DNA of 64,000 bases from Isoetes taiwanensis. Its lineage: Eukaryota > Streptophyta > Lycopodiopsida > Isoetales > Isoetaceae. Positions 26,423 through 38,792 of the stretch are shown here, piece by piece (the stretch's first letter is position 1; each line of letters opens with the position of its first letter). The DNA is taken from assembly GCA_021234155.1 (NCBI GenBank), contig JAJEKV010000001.1, positions 38,674,826 through 38,738,825 on the forward strand, read 5' to 3'. Position numbers and translations under genes: made by a program. Under the pieces are notes generated by a model, which was given only the letters and a program-made list of their open reading frames with translations, made no database searches and was not told the DNA's origin.

Positions 26423-29240
26423 GCTGGAAATATTCTACCTTCTTGATCAACATGCCCTGCATCAATCTATCCTGTGATATTTTGCTATCAGTATATATTT
26501 ATTATCCAAAACTCCCTTCCAGGTTCATATCTGCCAAATATAACCGCACATTGATGGCTGGTTATTTTTTTTATCCATTTTCTCATTATCTGAATCTGAA
26601 GTTGTCCTCCCTTGTATTCTGATGTTATCCACTTCGTTCTCCAGATTGCATCCCATCCTCTCTGCCCATTTCACTACCCCCTTCATTATTTCTTACCATT
26701 TCCCTTACCAATTTGAGTCTCGACTGATAAGTTCCATTTCTACCCAAGTATAAAATCATCCTTTCCAGCCCCTGGATCTTGAATGAACTGACCCAGTTTC
26801 ATGTAGCAAGAACTTGCAAGAGTGGACTTTTTTATTCCAAGCTCTTTCACCGAGAAGTGCTTGATTACTCTCTCAGCTTTAAGCCAACTGGTGGCCTATG
26901 TGCTGCATCCACTTGCTTCCACCGCATATAACATTGCTGGAGTTACTCTCATATTAAACATCTGTATTTTTATAGCCCAATCTATTATAATATGTTCCGC
27001 ACATACTGACTGTAATCCGTAGTAATTCTTTACAGCCGCTTGCAATCTCTCTTCCAACCTCTACTTCCAGCTTCTTCTGTTTCCTGTTTTATACCCTAAA
27101 TATTTGTATTTACTAGTCATTTCTACGAGTTGCCCCATGTATTTGACACCCCTTCTTCTTCTTTGCTTTTCTTACCAAAACATTTTTTTTTTTTATTTTC
27201 TCAAGACGTTAGTCCTGTTCTTGCACATAACTCTCCTAATATTCCCAACATATCTCCAAAACCATTTTTGTCTGTTGTCAATAGAATTAGGTCATTTGCA
27301 TATAGCATGGTTTCTCTCACATGCAATGCATATCTGTCGCCTCCTCTACTCCTTAGAAATGCTCCCAATGCACCTACGTATAGCTTGAAGTTTTTTGGTG
27401 ACAATGGGCACCCTTGCTTGACTCCAATATTACGATCTATAGCCTCCTTGCCTATTCCCATTCTTGTTTGCGCTTTCTCGCACAGCCTGGCAATTGCGAC
27501 CAACAGATTGTGTGGGAGTTCCAAGTCTGTAAGTAAAAACTTGTCCTTTGGGACTGTGTCAAACACCTTTCCGAAGTCTATAAAGCAGCAATATAGTGTC
27601 TTATCTTGTGCCCTAGTCTTTCCTACCAGGCCCATAGTTAATTAGATGATTGACTGTAGAGTTAATTAGATGATCGACTGTAGAATGACTGGGTTTGAAG
27701 CCTACCTATTCCACGATCTGTTTCTGACTTGCCTCTGCCCATTTTGTTGTTCTAAATTCTATTACCTTACTGTGCCATTTTGCCATGCCACTGCTTACCA
27801 TGATTGTTCTGTAGTTCCCTGCATTTAGAGGGTCTCCCCCTTTGTGTAGGGGAATTATCTTATTGCATTGTCAACTACGTGGAAGTCCTTCTCTGAGTGC
27901 TATGCTGATTATCTTTGTCATTACTGTCACCAATTTTTGTCTTCTTGTCTTAAAGATACACGTGGTGAAACCCAATTGATCTGGTGCTTTATTGTTATTC
28001 AGCCTGTACAATGCTCTTTCTACTTCCTCCATTGAAAACTCCTCCACTGAGCCTTATGGAATTGTTATCTAATCTGCCCCTACCTTATACAATTTATTCA
28101 GATGCTCCATCCATACCTTCTGGTATTTTGATCCTATTCTGCTTTTTCTTGAACACTTTCCAAAAATATCTTGAGTGCCCTTTGATCTGAAATATTTTTT
28201 CTCTTGTTATTCCTATATAGACATCCTTCTCTTCTTTTTTTTTATTCCTATATAGACATCCTTCTCTTCTTTTTTTATAAACATCCTTCTCTTCTTCTTT
28301 TTTTTGTTCCCCCTTGTTCGGTTTATTGGCTAGTCCATAAGAGATCTTGTGTTCAAGTCTCTGGGGGTCCGTCATATGTCCTCATGGACGCTGCCAATGT
28401 GGCATGACGTAAAAATACTATTTATCTATCTATCTATTATTGTTGTAAACTTATTTTCAAATTTCCTATTTCTGTCCAGTCCTTTCCATAGTTTTGCCTC
28501 TCTTTTCACCATCAAACACATACCTAGTCATACAATTATGCCCTCTTAGATTTGGGCTCCTCTCTTTTTCTCTTTAGGATTCTGCCATTGCTTCAGTATA
28601 TGCATTAGTCCTCATCTATTAATCAACCCATTTCTATTGATGTGCAGCCTTCCCACTCCAATTCAGATACCTTGTTTTCTACTATTTCTCTAGACTATGG
28701 CAGTTTATTTGGTTCCATCCTATATCGTATCTGGTCATCATTTTTCCTCATCCAACAATGGTAAGGAGTTGTTCTTGATTGTTATCCTGATTGGTATGTG
28801 TGTTTTCCTTATTCCTATTGGCCAATCCATTAGTTTAATTTCTTTCACTCTGTCTAACGTGTGTGGTTCTAATACTATATAGTCCACTATCCTTTTCCTG
28901 GCATGCATATGGCATGTGAAGCCTCCTAGACCTCTCCATTTTTTGACCCCATTCGCCAGTATCACCACCCCCGTGCATATGCCTAACAACACTCTTCGCT
29001 GTCTTCCTGTCTTTATACCATCTTTTGATATCCAGTCTAGCCTTGTGTACTCTTCAAATATCCCTTTCCCTAATTCTGTTGGTAGCAACAATTGGGATTG
29101 TCCCCCCCCAACCCCGGGGTCGTCGCCTTGATCCTTGAATTGTCCCCTCACATTTTGTTATCATTCCTATTTGTTTCCAGGTATTCACACTTTTTGCGAA
29201 CTGTGTGAGCTGTTGAATATCCAAATTCGGTTGTATATAC
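26423..29240 (-). mobile_element. Decayed LINE with endonuclease and RT remnants
   Basis: Read right to left, the order is endonuclease C-terminal part, gap, RT, then the 3' part. The endonuclease remnant (about 29,050-28,738) shows RIVDYIVLEP. The RT frame (27,635-27,201) shows CCFIDFGKVFDTVP, then GVKQGCPLSP, then LYANDLILL, the three classic non-LTR RT boxes, with YADD changed to YAND. The sequence between carries pyrimidine runs and a SINE insertion. The stretch 26,740-26,930 near the 3' end is repeated at 25,500. Stops and shifts make it inactive. Confidence 0.75.
28318..28436 (+). mobile_element. tRNA-derived SINE
   Basis: An A-box-like TTGGCTAGTCCATAAGAGA is followed by a B-box-like TGTTCAAGTCTC, then a short body ending GCTGCCAATGTGGCATGACG and a (TATC)n tail. 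The tail matches those at 25,170-25,216 and 29,505-29,540. It lies inside the minus-strand LINE. Confidence 0.55.
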
Positions 29241-29504
29241 ACTAATCTTTTCTTTATTCTTTGAGAAAAAAATTCAAAGTATATACACTTTTTGGAGAAT
29301 TCAAGGAGTCACTAAATATGAGAGAGAACATCATACTCTTGGGAATTCAAGAAGTAATTATCAATCAATTGAATCTGATACAAATGTCAGATATACACTC
29401 AAATCTTCTTATGGTTTAATTAAACACCAAGATTGTTGAGAAACCGTTGAGATTTTATTGATCATTGTTGCATATCCACCTTTGATCATCATTTAATGAG
29501 CAGG

Positions 29505-29618
29505 ATAGGTAGTTGTTTTAACCTCATGCCACTAGGCAGCATCCAACTGGACATTTGACCACACATCACATTACATTGCTCAGTTAGGCCCTGCCCCAAC
29601 CACTTTACATTTCATCTA
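29505..29618 (-). mobile_element. SINE, 3' half (split by element A)
   Basis: On the minus strand this reads through GCTGCCTAGTGGCATGAGGT to a short CTACCTATC tail, the SINE 3' end. It is the continuation of the tRNA-like head at 42,917-43,020, interrupted by element A. The last five bases, ATCTA, are the target duplication. Confidence 0.6.
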
Positions 29619-31213
29619 TGTGACGTCCTCTACTCCTTATACGATGCCCGCATCGTATTCGAAGGAGGAGCATTCCCCCTGGCAGCTGCCTGACAGGGGC
29701 CATCCACCTGACTCCACTCCCATGGGGCAGAGTCAGCAAGGGAAGAGTGGATGTGTCATTCATCCGTCTTCCATCGGATCGACCTATCTGCGGAAGCGTA
29801 ACAAACAAACGTGAGCACAACTAATAATATACAAACACAATCACCATAACAATAGCAACATCACAGAGTCAGCAATACCTTCATAACAATAATACAAAGG
29901 AAAGATCCTACCGGGGCTCCGGACTCAAGGGGATGGTGGACGGCTAGGCCTCGAGTTAGATTCGCGGGGCGAATTCATGGCAATGGATTTGGCTGGCATA
30001 GAACATGGCTTAGGGTAGTCCACTCCATCCGCCCCTCCAGGTGCACACTTTGCGAGTAGGCTGAAAAGTGTTGGGACTTCAGTAGCCTGCCGGGTGAATA
30101 GCCGAGGGGCTACTACTGGCGGGTTGCATCTCCCCAACCCCGATGAGGCGGGAAGAGAGCTGCCTCTCCTCCGAAGGTATCCATGCTAATCGCTTGGCGG
30201 CTAGAGGGCCCTTTGCCCTTATTCGACTTGAACTCCTTTGGAAGGTCATATCCACCACCCCACAGTGTCGAGCTCATGCCTTGCCCACACGCGGTGACAA
30301 GCCATTAAGCCTAGCCGGCCAAAGACCCCGATAGGCTTTACTCAGGAGAGGGGTCAGTCCTTGATGAGACAAGTTCCTCCTTATCAACCGGCCTTGCCCC
30401 TTCACCCCCGGCCGGTGGGCTCACATTGCCGGGCCGCAATTATGTGGGAACTAAGGTGCTATGCTAGGAGCATCTTCTACCACCGCGACCTTTAGGTCTC
30501 TACCCCCTTCCCACAACAAAGGAGATCACGAGTGGAATACATGCAATATCACGTAGCGAGATAGAGAATCATATCAATCTATCTACTTAACATTCAATGT
30601 TAGGTTCATTCATTAGAGACTCAGATCTAGGGATCTACAAGGCTTCGGAGATGATCTAACATACTAAAGCAGGCATATTGCCACGCGCCTAAAGGCGGTT
30701 TTGCACAACAGAACAACTAGATACCTGCTCCTTGGCTTGCTCGATCCTCGAAGGCGTCCATGCTCTCGATCTTGCGAAGGCGACTGCTACTCGGCAACTT
30801 TGTTGTGCAAATCCGACTTTTGAACTGGCAATGCGATTTCGAGCCTTACCTTGGCGAATTGGCCTAGGAAAGCCCACGAATGCGAAAGAGGAAAGGAAGC
30901 TCTAGAAAACCCTAATTGGCAAAGTGAAAGGAGAGCTAGGGTCTAGGGTTTTAGCCCTTATATAGACCCTATCTAGGTTAGGGCATCCACATGGGCAAAT
31001 GGCTTTAAGCCATTTGGAAATGGATGAACAAGGAACCTTTTGTTGTGTATGTTTAATTACATACCCAACATCCAAGGTTGCCCCCTAAGTGCAACCTTTA
31101 GCTCCTAGGTGCAACGTTGTCCTACTCTCAAGTACATGTCACTTGTGACATGTACGTGTAACGGCAAACAGATATAATATTATTGGGGCGTATATTATCT
31201 TTGGAACGTCACA
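29619..31213 (-). repeat. 3' LTR of element A
   Basis: About 1,595 bases, pairing with 41,314-42,916. It begins TGTGACGTCC and ends GGAACGTCACA on the plus strand. The two LTRs share long identical runs. Differences cluster at or beside CG dinucleotides and in short C or G runs. Confidence 0.93.
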
Positions 31214-31226
31214 TTCTCCCCACCTT
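31214..31226 (-). promoter_or_regulatory. Polypurine tract of element A
   Basis: On the minus strand AAGGTGGGGAGAA directly precedes the 3' LTR, the position of the plus-strand primer for reverse transcription. Confidence 0.75.
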
Positions 31227-32140
31227 GACTTGATGTCGTCCTCGGCATCACGCGCGTCTCCACCTTGGGTACCGCATATCACGCAATTACAACACTTACA
31301 TATCCATATTATATTAATCACCTCAGGTAATATTTATAGTTTACTGTAATTGTACTATGGTGAGAGGCTCTTCCGTCCTCTACTTCATAATCGACTATAA
31401 ACAAAATTGACATCAATTATAGCTTTAAGGTTTTAACTAAAAACTTCTCGTCGCCTCCTCACAACACATTATGGCAAAACTATGCGTTGTGAGTTCTTGT
31501 AGCTACCCTCCCCGCCGCTTCGGTCCTTCTAGTTGCCCTGCGGGATGCACGCCACGTTAGTACATATTTAATTATTATTATAAGGGTTGGTTGTAAGGGA
31601 ACCACCCATTAAATACAATTATATGGATGCAAGGCATATCTCTCGGCGAGGAAGATTATGTTTCTCCCATCCTGGCCGAAGAGACAGCGCCCTATTATGC
31701 CTATATGCCGCTCATGCCTACACACAGAAGTTGCCTAGCGTGGGACTTGGGTCCTTCCGGTATATGGGGCGTGAAGGGCCCTCCCCGTAGGCATTGACTA
31801 GAGGTGCTTTTCCTATCAATGCATACCGAATGACCTCTTTTTCGAGGTCGCCTACTTCCGTGGGACAGTAGACTTCTAATCTACCTTCCACTCAACCAAG
31901 CGGAAACGCGGTCATGCCTACATTGACATTACACCACGCCCTAGAGAGCACCGTAGTGGTCTCATCATCGGTGGCAACGCATGCAACCCATGCCTAGCAT
32001 AGGCTGCATGCGTAGATTAGCCTTAGCTACACATGCTTAAATCCAAACCCAAATCGACATGCACGAGCCGATTTCTTGGTTCTTGATGTCGACTACGCCG
32101 GTGACGCCGACCCTTGCATTGCTCCATAAACTTCGAGTCT
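31227..32140 (-). other. Element A 3' non-coding region
   Basis: This lies between the chromodomain stop and the polypurine tract. No supported ORF was found. Confidence 0.5.
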
Positions 32141-32147
32141 TTGTTTC

Positions 32148-33570
32148 TTAAGATCGACTCAAGTACCCCGTGGCGTCTTCCGGTAAGTGCTTCCACTTCA
32201 CAAGGTATTGGAGGAATTTTGACCTTCTTGTCTTCTTATAAGATCTATTAAGAAGGACTTCCGGAACGATTTCAATATGCTCGTCCGTCATTTCTAAAAA
32301 CTCATTTGTCTCCAATACTTCCTCGGGGTTTGGGGTGTGCTTCTTTAGCAAACTTACGTGGAAAACCTTATGTATCTTAAGATGTCTTTGGCAAGTCCAA
32401 CTTGTAGGATTGGTTACCTACTCTCTTCTCTATTCTGAAGGGTCCAGCCCATCTTGGAGCAAGCTTCTTGCAATTGCCGATGCGGAGCTTGGCCTGCTTG
32501 ACTTTGATCTTCAACCACACTTTGTCTCCCACTTCAAATTCTCTTACCGCCCTATGCTTGTCGGTGATGCTTTTACGCTTTGCTTCTTGCTGCAAGGAGA
32601 TATCCTCTCACTTCCTCCACCAAGTCTTGCATTTCCGAAAGCATCGTTGGGAGACTTCCACCTTGGACTGAGGGTTGTGCCAAGTATCCGGGGTAAGACA
32701 CGATGCCGTAATTAATCATAAAAGGACTCATTTGCGATGACTCCTGCTGGTGTCTTTGTTGTAGGCAAACTCTACTAGGTAGATGAAATCATCCCACTTG
32801 GATTGCTTGTTCCATACATAGCTTCTTAACATATCTTCGATGATCCTGTTTGTCCTCTCCGCCCGACCATCTGTTTTGGGGATGATATGCCGTGCTCATC
32901 GAAAAGCTTCGGTGCGGATGGTGGTGAATAGGTCCCGCCAAAAGGCACTCATAAACTTGAGTCTCTATCCGAGATTATCTCCCTTGGCATGCCATGGAGC
33001 CTAAAAATCTCCTTAACAAATATGTTGGTCGTTGTCTAATCAGATTATCTGTTGTCTCCGCCACGGCACAAAGTGTGCCATCTTTGACAACTTATCTACT
33101 ACCACCATCAAGGCATCTTTGCCCCTTGCTGTTCTTGGGAGTCCTGTAATAAAATCCATACTTATCACCTCCCACTTAGCATTTGGCACGGGCAATGGTT
33201 CCAAGGCACCTGGGATCCGGAGCTGTTCCGCCTTTGTCTGCTGGCATATCTGGCACTCTCTAATATATCTTGCTATTTCCTTCTTCATGCCGGGCCAATA
33301 ATAAGCGCTTCTAATCTTGAAATATGTCTTCATGAACCACGCATGCCCTGCTATGGGACTATTTGTGTATCATTCAAAATAAGCTTTCTAACTTGCGAAG
33401 ATTTTGGTACACACAATTTGTTTTATAATATAGCAAGTTCCTTCCTTCTTGTAGTGCACTGAACATCTCCCTTTCCTTGTCGGTCCTGGCCTCTTTGGAA
33501 AGGCTCGCCCAAACTTCCTTGAAGTCGAGGTCCGTTGGCAATGTTTCCTCAATCTTCTTGCCAAACTCAC
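32148..33570 (-). pseudogene. Element A integrase with C-terminal chromodomain (broken)
   Basis: Read right to left. The zinc-binding and N-terminal core region (33,333-33,040) has a CQICQQTKAEQLR motif and WEVISMDFITGLP, the first catalytic D region, then DKLSKMAHFVP. The second and third acidic residues lie in broken sequence around 33,000-32,830. The C-terminal part (32,595-32,377) has VGDKVWLKIKVKQ, then LAPRWAGPFRI, the GPF/Y module. The end (32,351-32,148) has IVPEVLLNRSYKKTRRS, then YLVKWKHLPEDAT, a chromodomain. Chromodomains of this class bind histone marks and steer integration. Several shifts and stops interrupt the frame, and the expected tryptophan after EDAT is lost. Confidence 0.85.
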
Positions 33571-34934
33571 TTACAGTGTTGATATGGCGTTACAATGAAT
33601 TCTGGTTGCCAATGGCTTCCCGGAAAGGGCATCCGCAACCACATTGAGCTTCCACGGCTTATAACTTATCTCAAAGTCATATTCTTCCAAGAATTCCATC
33701 CATCTCCTTTGCCTCAAATTAAGGAGCTGCGTAAATATGTATTGGAGGCTTTGATGATCTCAGGTCTAACTGGAATTTCCTTCCTAATAAATAATGCCTC
33801 CAAATTCTTAAAGCCCTTACTATAGCCAGGAGCTCCTGATCATGCGTTTGGGTATTTGCTCGGCATCGTTCAACTTCTTGGAATCATAGGCCACTACTCT
33901 TTCCTCTGCATGAGGATTGCGCTGTTGCTATCTGCTAGCATCTGTTGCTACAAGCTTATCTTTGGTGGGATCGGCAAGACCAATCTTGGCGCCGTCGTCA
34001 AAGCTTCCTTTAAGCGTCTCAAATGCTTTACGGGCCTTGTTTTGCCAATGGGCTGCCGGTCTTTTATCTTCCACCTTTTGTGAGATCCGTTAATGGCGCT
34101 GCTACCTTGGCAAAATTCGACAAATCTTCTATAATAGCACGCTAGCCCTAGGAAGCTCGACTTCATGCGTATTCTTTGGTGCGGCCCAGCCGATCCGGCT
34201 TCTATCTTCAGCGAGTGCGTGGAAATGCCGCCTGGCTGTGATCCGTGCCCCAAGTACTCCACTCTTTCGATTTCGAAGTGACACTTTGATAACCGCGCAA
34301 AGAGTTGATGCCTTCTTAATTTTTCAAGCACCTTCCTCAAGTGTTGGGCGTGCTCCTCCACAGACTTACTGTACACCAAGATATCGTCGAAGAAGACTAT
34401 GATGAAGGAATCTAGAAATTTGCGGAAAATGTCGTTCATTAACCTCATGAATGTTGCTGGTGCATTAGACAATCCAAAGGGCATAAGCTGTGAACTCATA
34501 GTGCCCATATCTTGTCTGACGCGCTGTCTTATGAATGTCTTCCTCCTTGATTCTAATCTGGTGATATCGATCCGAGATCTATTTTGGAGAAGATCTTTGC
34601 TCCCCCTGAATCGATCCATTAAGTCATCCGACCTAGGCAAGGCATACTTATTTTTGATGGTGTGCTTATTTAACTGGCGGTAATCAATGCACATCCTAAG
34701 GCTCCCATCCTTCTTCTTCACAAAGAGAATAGGGGCTCCGAACGGGGAGACACTAGGTCTTATGAACCCTAGGTCTAGCAATTCTTGCAACTGCTTCTTT
34801 AACTCTGTCAACTCCTCGGTTGACATCCTATAAGGTGCCTTGCTTGTAGGCTTCGTCCCAGGTTCAAGTGCTATTTCACACTCGACTCCTCTATAGGTAG
34901 GAAGTCGCTTAATCTCATCGAGGGAACAAGTCAT
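33571..34934 (-). pseudogene. Element A reverse transcriptase and RNase H (broken)
   Basis: The 328-codon frame 34,934-33,948 covers RT. Its landmarks are [72 protein letters not shown] and the catalytic [10 protein letters not shown]. The next segments, down to about 33,571, hold RNase H in other frames. Shifts near 34,600 and after the FDD box have garbled parts. The RT copies element RNA into DNA, and RNase H removes the RNA strand. Confidence 0.88.
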
Positions 34935-34994
34935 TGAAATTCCTCGATCAACTTTGCTATTGGCACGGGAAGCTTGCTAGATTCTTTGATCTCT

Positions 34995-36092
34995 TTATTT
35001 CTCTCCGGCTCCCCGATCTTGGAGCTCAAGCTTAAGGAGATAGGCCACTGTTTGCTTTCTTATGCACTTAAGCAATTTTTCGCTACTCATGCATTGCATG
35101 ATTGGGGTTACTTCTTTACCTGTGATTTCGATGACTTTGCCCTCTGGCGTTGTTAAGGTCACCTTACGTTTCCCACAATCGATGATTGCTCCTGCTGGTC
35201 CAAGATATTCCATTCCAATAATGAGATCATACTTGCCTATATTCATGACTTCCGCTCCCAATGCAACATTAACACCTGGCAAGTCTACATTGAAGTTTAT
35301 TCTCTTCCCTGCTGTATGCCTAATTGCTCCATTGGCTAACACCACTGGCCTGGGCTTGGACTTTAACGGCTTTAACTTCAACATGCTTACCATCCTAGGG
35401 GATGCAAAATTATGACTGCTTCCAGAGTCTATCAATACTATAAAGGATTTCTCTTGGGCTTTTCCGGTCGTTGAGATCACTTTATACTGACTTTCTGCAT
35501 TCCCTGTATCAATAGCTGCAAAGATGTGACACTCACCATGGATGTAATCCCGTGCTTCGTCGTCGTCTGCGTCCGATGGTGTCTCCCATCCCAGCTCTGC
35601 CAATGCCGCATTCATAATCAGGGGGCAATTGTTGGTCCTATGCCCTGGCTGGAAGCATCTGAAACACAACTGCTTCTCTATACATTCCTGCTTCTTCTCC
35701 TTGGGAATGGACTGCAGAAATTGCCTCACCGCTTGGGAGTAGTTAGACTTGGCTCCTTGCTCCTTGAAGCTTACCTGTTTCTTTTCCTGCTTGCCACTAC
35801 TTGTGTTGCCTTGCTTCCCATAATTTGAATTGTACTGCGTCTTGCTAGCTACTGGGCTTGCCGCCCTTGGGCTATAGCCCCCTGTGCTCTTCCCCTTATC
35901 CTGGAAATATTGCTGCCTTGAAGCCTGCTCTTGTGGACCTGTTCCTTGCAAACTTATGGCCTTTTTACGCCTCGACATTACGGACGGGTTTATTGCCCTT
36001 ACAAGCTTGCGGATCTCATCGTTCAAGCCTTCAATATAGCCTTCCACCGCATGCTTTTCACTCAACTTTGGCACATAAAGCCTTAGTCTCAT
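34995..36092 (-). CDS. Element A Gag C-terminus, zinc knuckle and aspartic protease
   Basis: An open frame of 365 codons. It begins in Gag (MRLRLYVPKLSEKHAVEGYI, then LNDEIRKLVRAINP), passes a lysine- and glutamine-rich linker, and has a CX2CX4HX4C zinc knuckle (CFRCFQPGHRTNNC) near residue 145. An aspartic protease follows, with active-site segment VLIDSGSSHNF near residue 225 and DLIIGMEYLGPAGAIID near residue 300. Gag binds RNA and forms particles, and the protease cuts the polyprotein. This is the longest intact frame in the element and overlaps no other ORF on its strand. Confidence 0.9.
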   Translation of the reverse strand: MRLRLYVPKLSEKHAVEGYIEGLNDEIRKLVRAINPSVMSRRKKAISLQGTGPQEQASRQQYFQDKGKSTGGYSPRAASPVASKTQYNSNYGKQGNTSSGKQEKKQVSFKEQGAKSNYSQAVRQFLQSIPKEKKQECIEKQLCFRCFQPGHRTNNCPLIMNAALAELGWETPSDADDDEARDYIHGECHIFAAIDTGNAESQYKVISTTGKAQEKSFIVLIDSGSSHNFASPRMVSMLKLKPLKSKPRPVVLANGAIRHTAGKRINFNVDLPGVNVALGAEVMNIGKYDLIIGMEYLGPAGAIIDCGKRKVTLTTPEGKVIEITGKEVTPIMQCMSSEKLLKCIRKQTVAYLLKLELQDRGAGEK

Positions 36093-36099
36093 GAATTCC

Positions 36100-36860
36100 T
36101 CCGTGTATTTACGGACTGATTTGTTGGTTACATTTGCAGCCTATAGAACTGCTGCATCATGTTGCACTTATGTTCTCTTGGTACATAATGATGTTTGAAC
36201 GCCTTGGCGAACTTCCTGAATTTGCAACTGTCCCTGCTCAGCCCATGTGCTTTGGCATACCCCTTCCACCAAATTCTGGCTGCACCCTTGAGGTTTCTTT
36301 GTTGCTACCCCGCCTTTGTCTTTATCTTTTCATGCCATAGGCGTTGCCATACTCACTCATCTCATCCATCCAATGCGCCTCTGCTTCCATTCGGATCTGT
36401 TTTCTCACGGCTGCTCTAACTTTCGGCTTTCAGGGCGTTACTAAAGGAGTCGACTTTCTTACGGTAATCGGTCGTGATCTGTCCCTGTCATGGTTTGGAT
36501 CTGCCCGGCGACCTCGTGCCTCTTCTTCTGCTCTTAGATGCCGAAGTCACGTATCCGGGCTGGAGCTTGAGGATCAGAGCTAGGAGATCTTGTCCTTACG
36601 CTTCTCTTCGCCGTTTGCCTTTGTTCGGCCCGGTGGCGTTTCCGGCAAGGGCACATGCAGTCTGTCCTCCTATTGCTGCTGCCCCCGCTAGCAATGCCCT
36701 TATGTCGTGGATGTCGGATCTGATTTGGGATAGCTCCTCCTCGGTGTTACCGCTTTGAATCTGGAGCAAATTCCTCGTTTGGAGGCGCCCTTGGCGAGAA
36801 TGCGTTCTTGTTCTCATTTTGTGTTCATCAAGGTTTCTAGGTACTCTAGCTGCATGCACA
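36100..36860 (-). pseudogene. Element A Gag N-terminal part (broken)
   Basis: This is the counterpart of the clear Gag at 50,480-50,977 in element B, but in several frames. A short frame at 36,859-36,596 contains QIRSDIHDIRALLAG and KGKRRREA. Codons matching Gag segments (such as WWKGYAK and the HYVPREHK type) can be traced around 36,300-36,160. It is frameshifted and not translatable as one protein. Confidence 0.6.
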
Positions 36861-37019
36861 TTAGAGTCACATTTCGATCATTAGTTCTTGTTTTGTGTGT
36901 TACGTTGTTTTACTTGTTTATACAATTTGAGGGAGCAATTATATACAAAAGAGATATATATTATATTCATATATATATACTAAATCTTTTACATGCAATT
37001 TAATAAACTTTTACTCTTC

Positions 37020-38613
37020 AAACTTCTTGAGGTAGTCAGGGTGGTCCTCCAAAAATTTCTTCACTTGGGCCGTACCTAATGATCCTGTTAAGTTCCTGAG
37101 GATATTTGTTGTCGTTCCTCCTTGGAGTCTTTGCCTCCATGTCTTGAATTCTCCTATCGATGTATATCAAATTTATTCACGCCAATAATCGCCTTGCCGC
37201 CTATAAGGGATTGCAAAGTCGAAGATGGTCAATGCAATCGCTCTCTTGATCAGGACAACATGGTCGATGTTTGGAGGTAATCGTGCATGGTGTCCAAACC
37301 CTGAGAGGGCGATAAGCATAAAGACCCCTTCTTCACCTCTTGGGCTAAATTGGCGATGAATAACCGCTATTCTTAGATCCAGAAGACAGCGGCGGGTAGT
37401 ATCGAGTGCCTTATCATGCCTGTTTCTTCGGAGGACGAGGAAGTTGCCCCTGTGCCTTCCATGAAGTCATCCACCTGGTATCTCCTCTAGCTCTCTCGAA
37501 GTCTTGGTGCACCAGCCTCCTTAGGTTGATCTTGCCTCCATCTTTGCTTCAGGATGGGTGTTGGCGAGCTCGGTAATAATGCTGATGTGGACTTGCCTTT
37601 GATGCCCATTTGTTCCTGAATTGCCATGAACTCCTCCTCCGAGGGCAATTCCCTTTCGGCCATCATCTGTCTGATGCCTGCGTAAGCTTCTATATCTGAT
37701 GATGTCTCGCCGGTGAAGGTCCTGGCTTCTCTTATGCTGATAGGGAAGTCCTGAGCTTCTCGATCGATGAAGTCGTCGAGATCTGCCTGCTGTCGTAGAA
37801 GGTGTAAAATCTCATCCACCCTAAGGCCTCTGTCGCGGCACTGTGGAAGATTCTTGATGTCGTGAAGGGTTAGATATGCCTCGCCTGCTATGAACACCGG
37901 CGTCAAGCTTGTAATGCCCTGCCCGAGTGGTGGGGCTCTTCTTGTTGCTCGCAGTCCCTCTTCGAAGTTTTGGATCTGCTGTTCCGCTTGCTGCCTCTCC
38001 TGTTCTAGATCCAGGTCTTCCGGGTCTGATTCGTATTCATCCTCCTCCTCTTCTTCTTGCTCGTTTCCTCCTTTGCTGCGGCCATGGCTATGGGTTCAAC
38101 TTCTAAAGGCTGCACTGAGGGTTCCCCTATCTGGGTTTGACCCCGAAGAGATAGAAAGATGGCTACAGCTGCTGTATAGGAGAAGTACCTCCTCCTATTG
38201 ACAGAGATGGACATGTAGTTGGGAAAGGCTGGTTGCTTTATTCTCTAAGTACTTATCTACATTTGGGATATCTTTGGGGCTGACTTGAGGGCAGTGTTAG
38301 GTGCAAAATACCCTACACAAGGTGGGAGTTCTACCAAAAAGGGTCCTATCTTGGCATGGAACTCAGACATGATGTTCTGGTAGAAGGGAGTGGCGTTGAT
38401 GGTGGCCTCAATGTCAAGTTCCCTTCGGAAGACACTGAAGACAGATTCGATGTCAGCTTCAGCCACATGAGCTGTGGCGCTGTACCATCGCTTGAATGAA
38501 GAAGTGGCCATGAGCACTGAGGAGCTGGGGATGACAGACGGATGCAGAAGCGCCCTAAGGATCAGGGAAATCGGCTTGGAGCAGAGAGCGAGGTTGGAAG
38601 GTGCAAATGACAC
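37020..38613 (-). pseudogene. ORF X of element A, conserved unknown protein (broken)
   Basis: I do not recognise this family. Read right to left, the pieces are as follows. At 38,613-38,257: SSFKRWYSATAHV, then VFSVFRRELDIEATINATPF and YQNIMSEFHAKIGPF. At 38,214-38,005: a lysine/arginine-rich piece (KKKRRRMN). At 37,906-37,487: GLRVDEILHLLRQQ, SSDIEAYAGIRQMM and LPSEEEFMAIQEQM. In a further frame near 37,350: FSPRGEEGV. Each has a counterpart in the same order in element B (53,156-51,638), which is the evidence that it is a real protein of this family. It lies between the H3-like ORF and gag, in the same sense. Frameshifts break it at least three times. Confidence 0.65.
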
Positions 38614-38792
38614 TTGGGTTCCCCTTTATAGGCAAAACCCTAATTTTGGGAAAATTTTAGGTTTACAATTCTCTGACTTTCTGGGGTCTAGAGGTATGAT
38701 TTATAGGCTAACTGAGCTTGGAAATGCTCCTAAGGGTCCCTAAGCAATGATTTTGGTTCGTCTAAGGACAACTTGGATCAATTCGGACGAGA

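Noticed and set aside
27104-27645. Plus-strand ORFs opposite the LINE RT
   Set aside because: They are shadows of the minus-strand frame that carries the RT boxes.
30143-30334. ORFs inside the element A and B LTRs (for example 30,143-30,334 and 41,791-42,165)
   Set aside because: They are not conserved in frame between paired LTRs and match no family.
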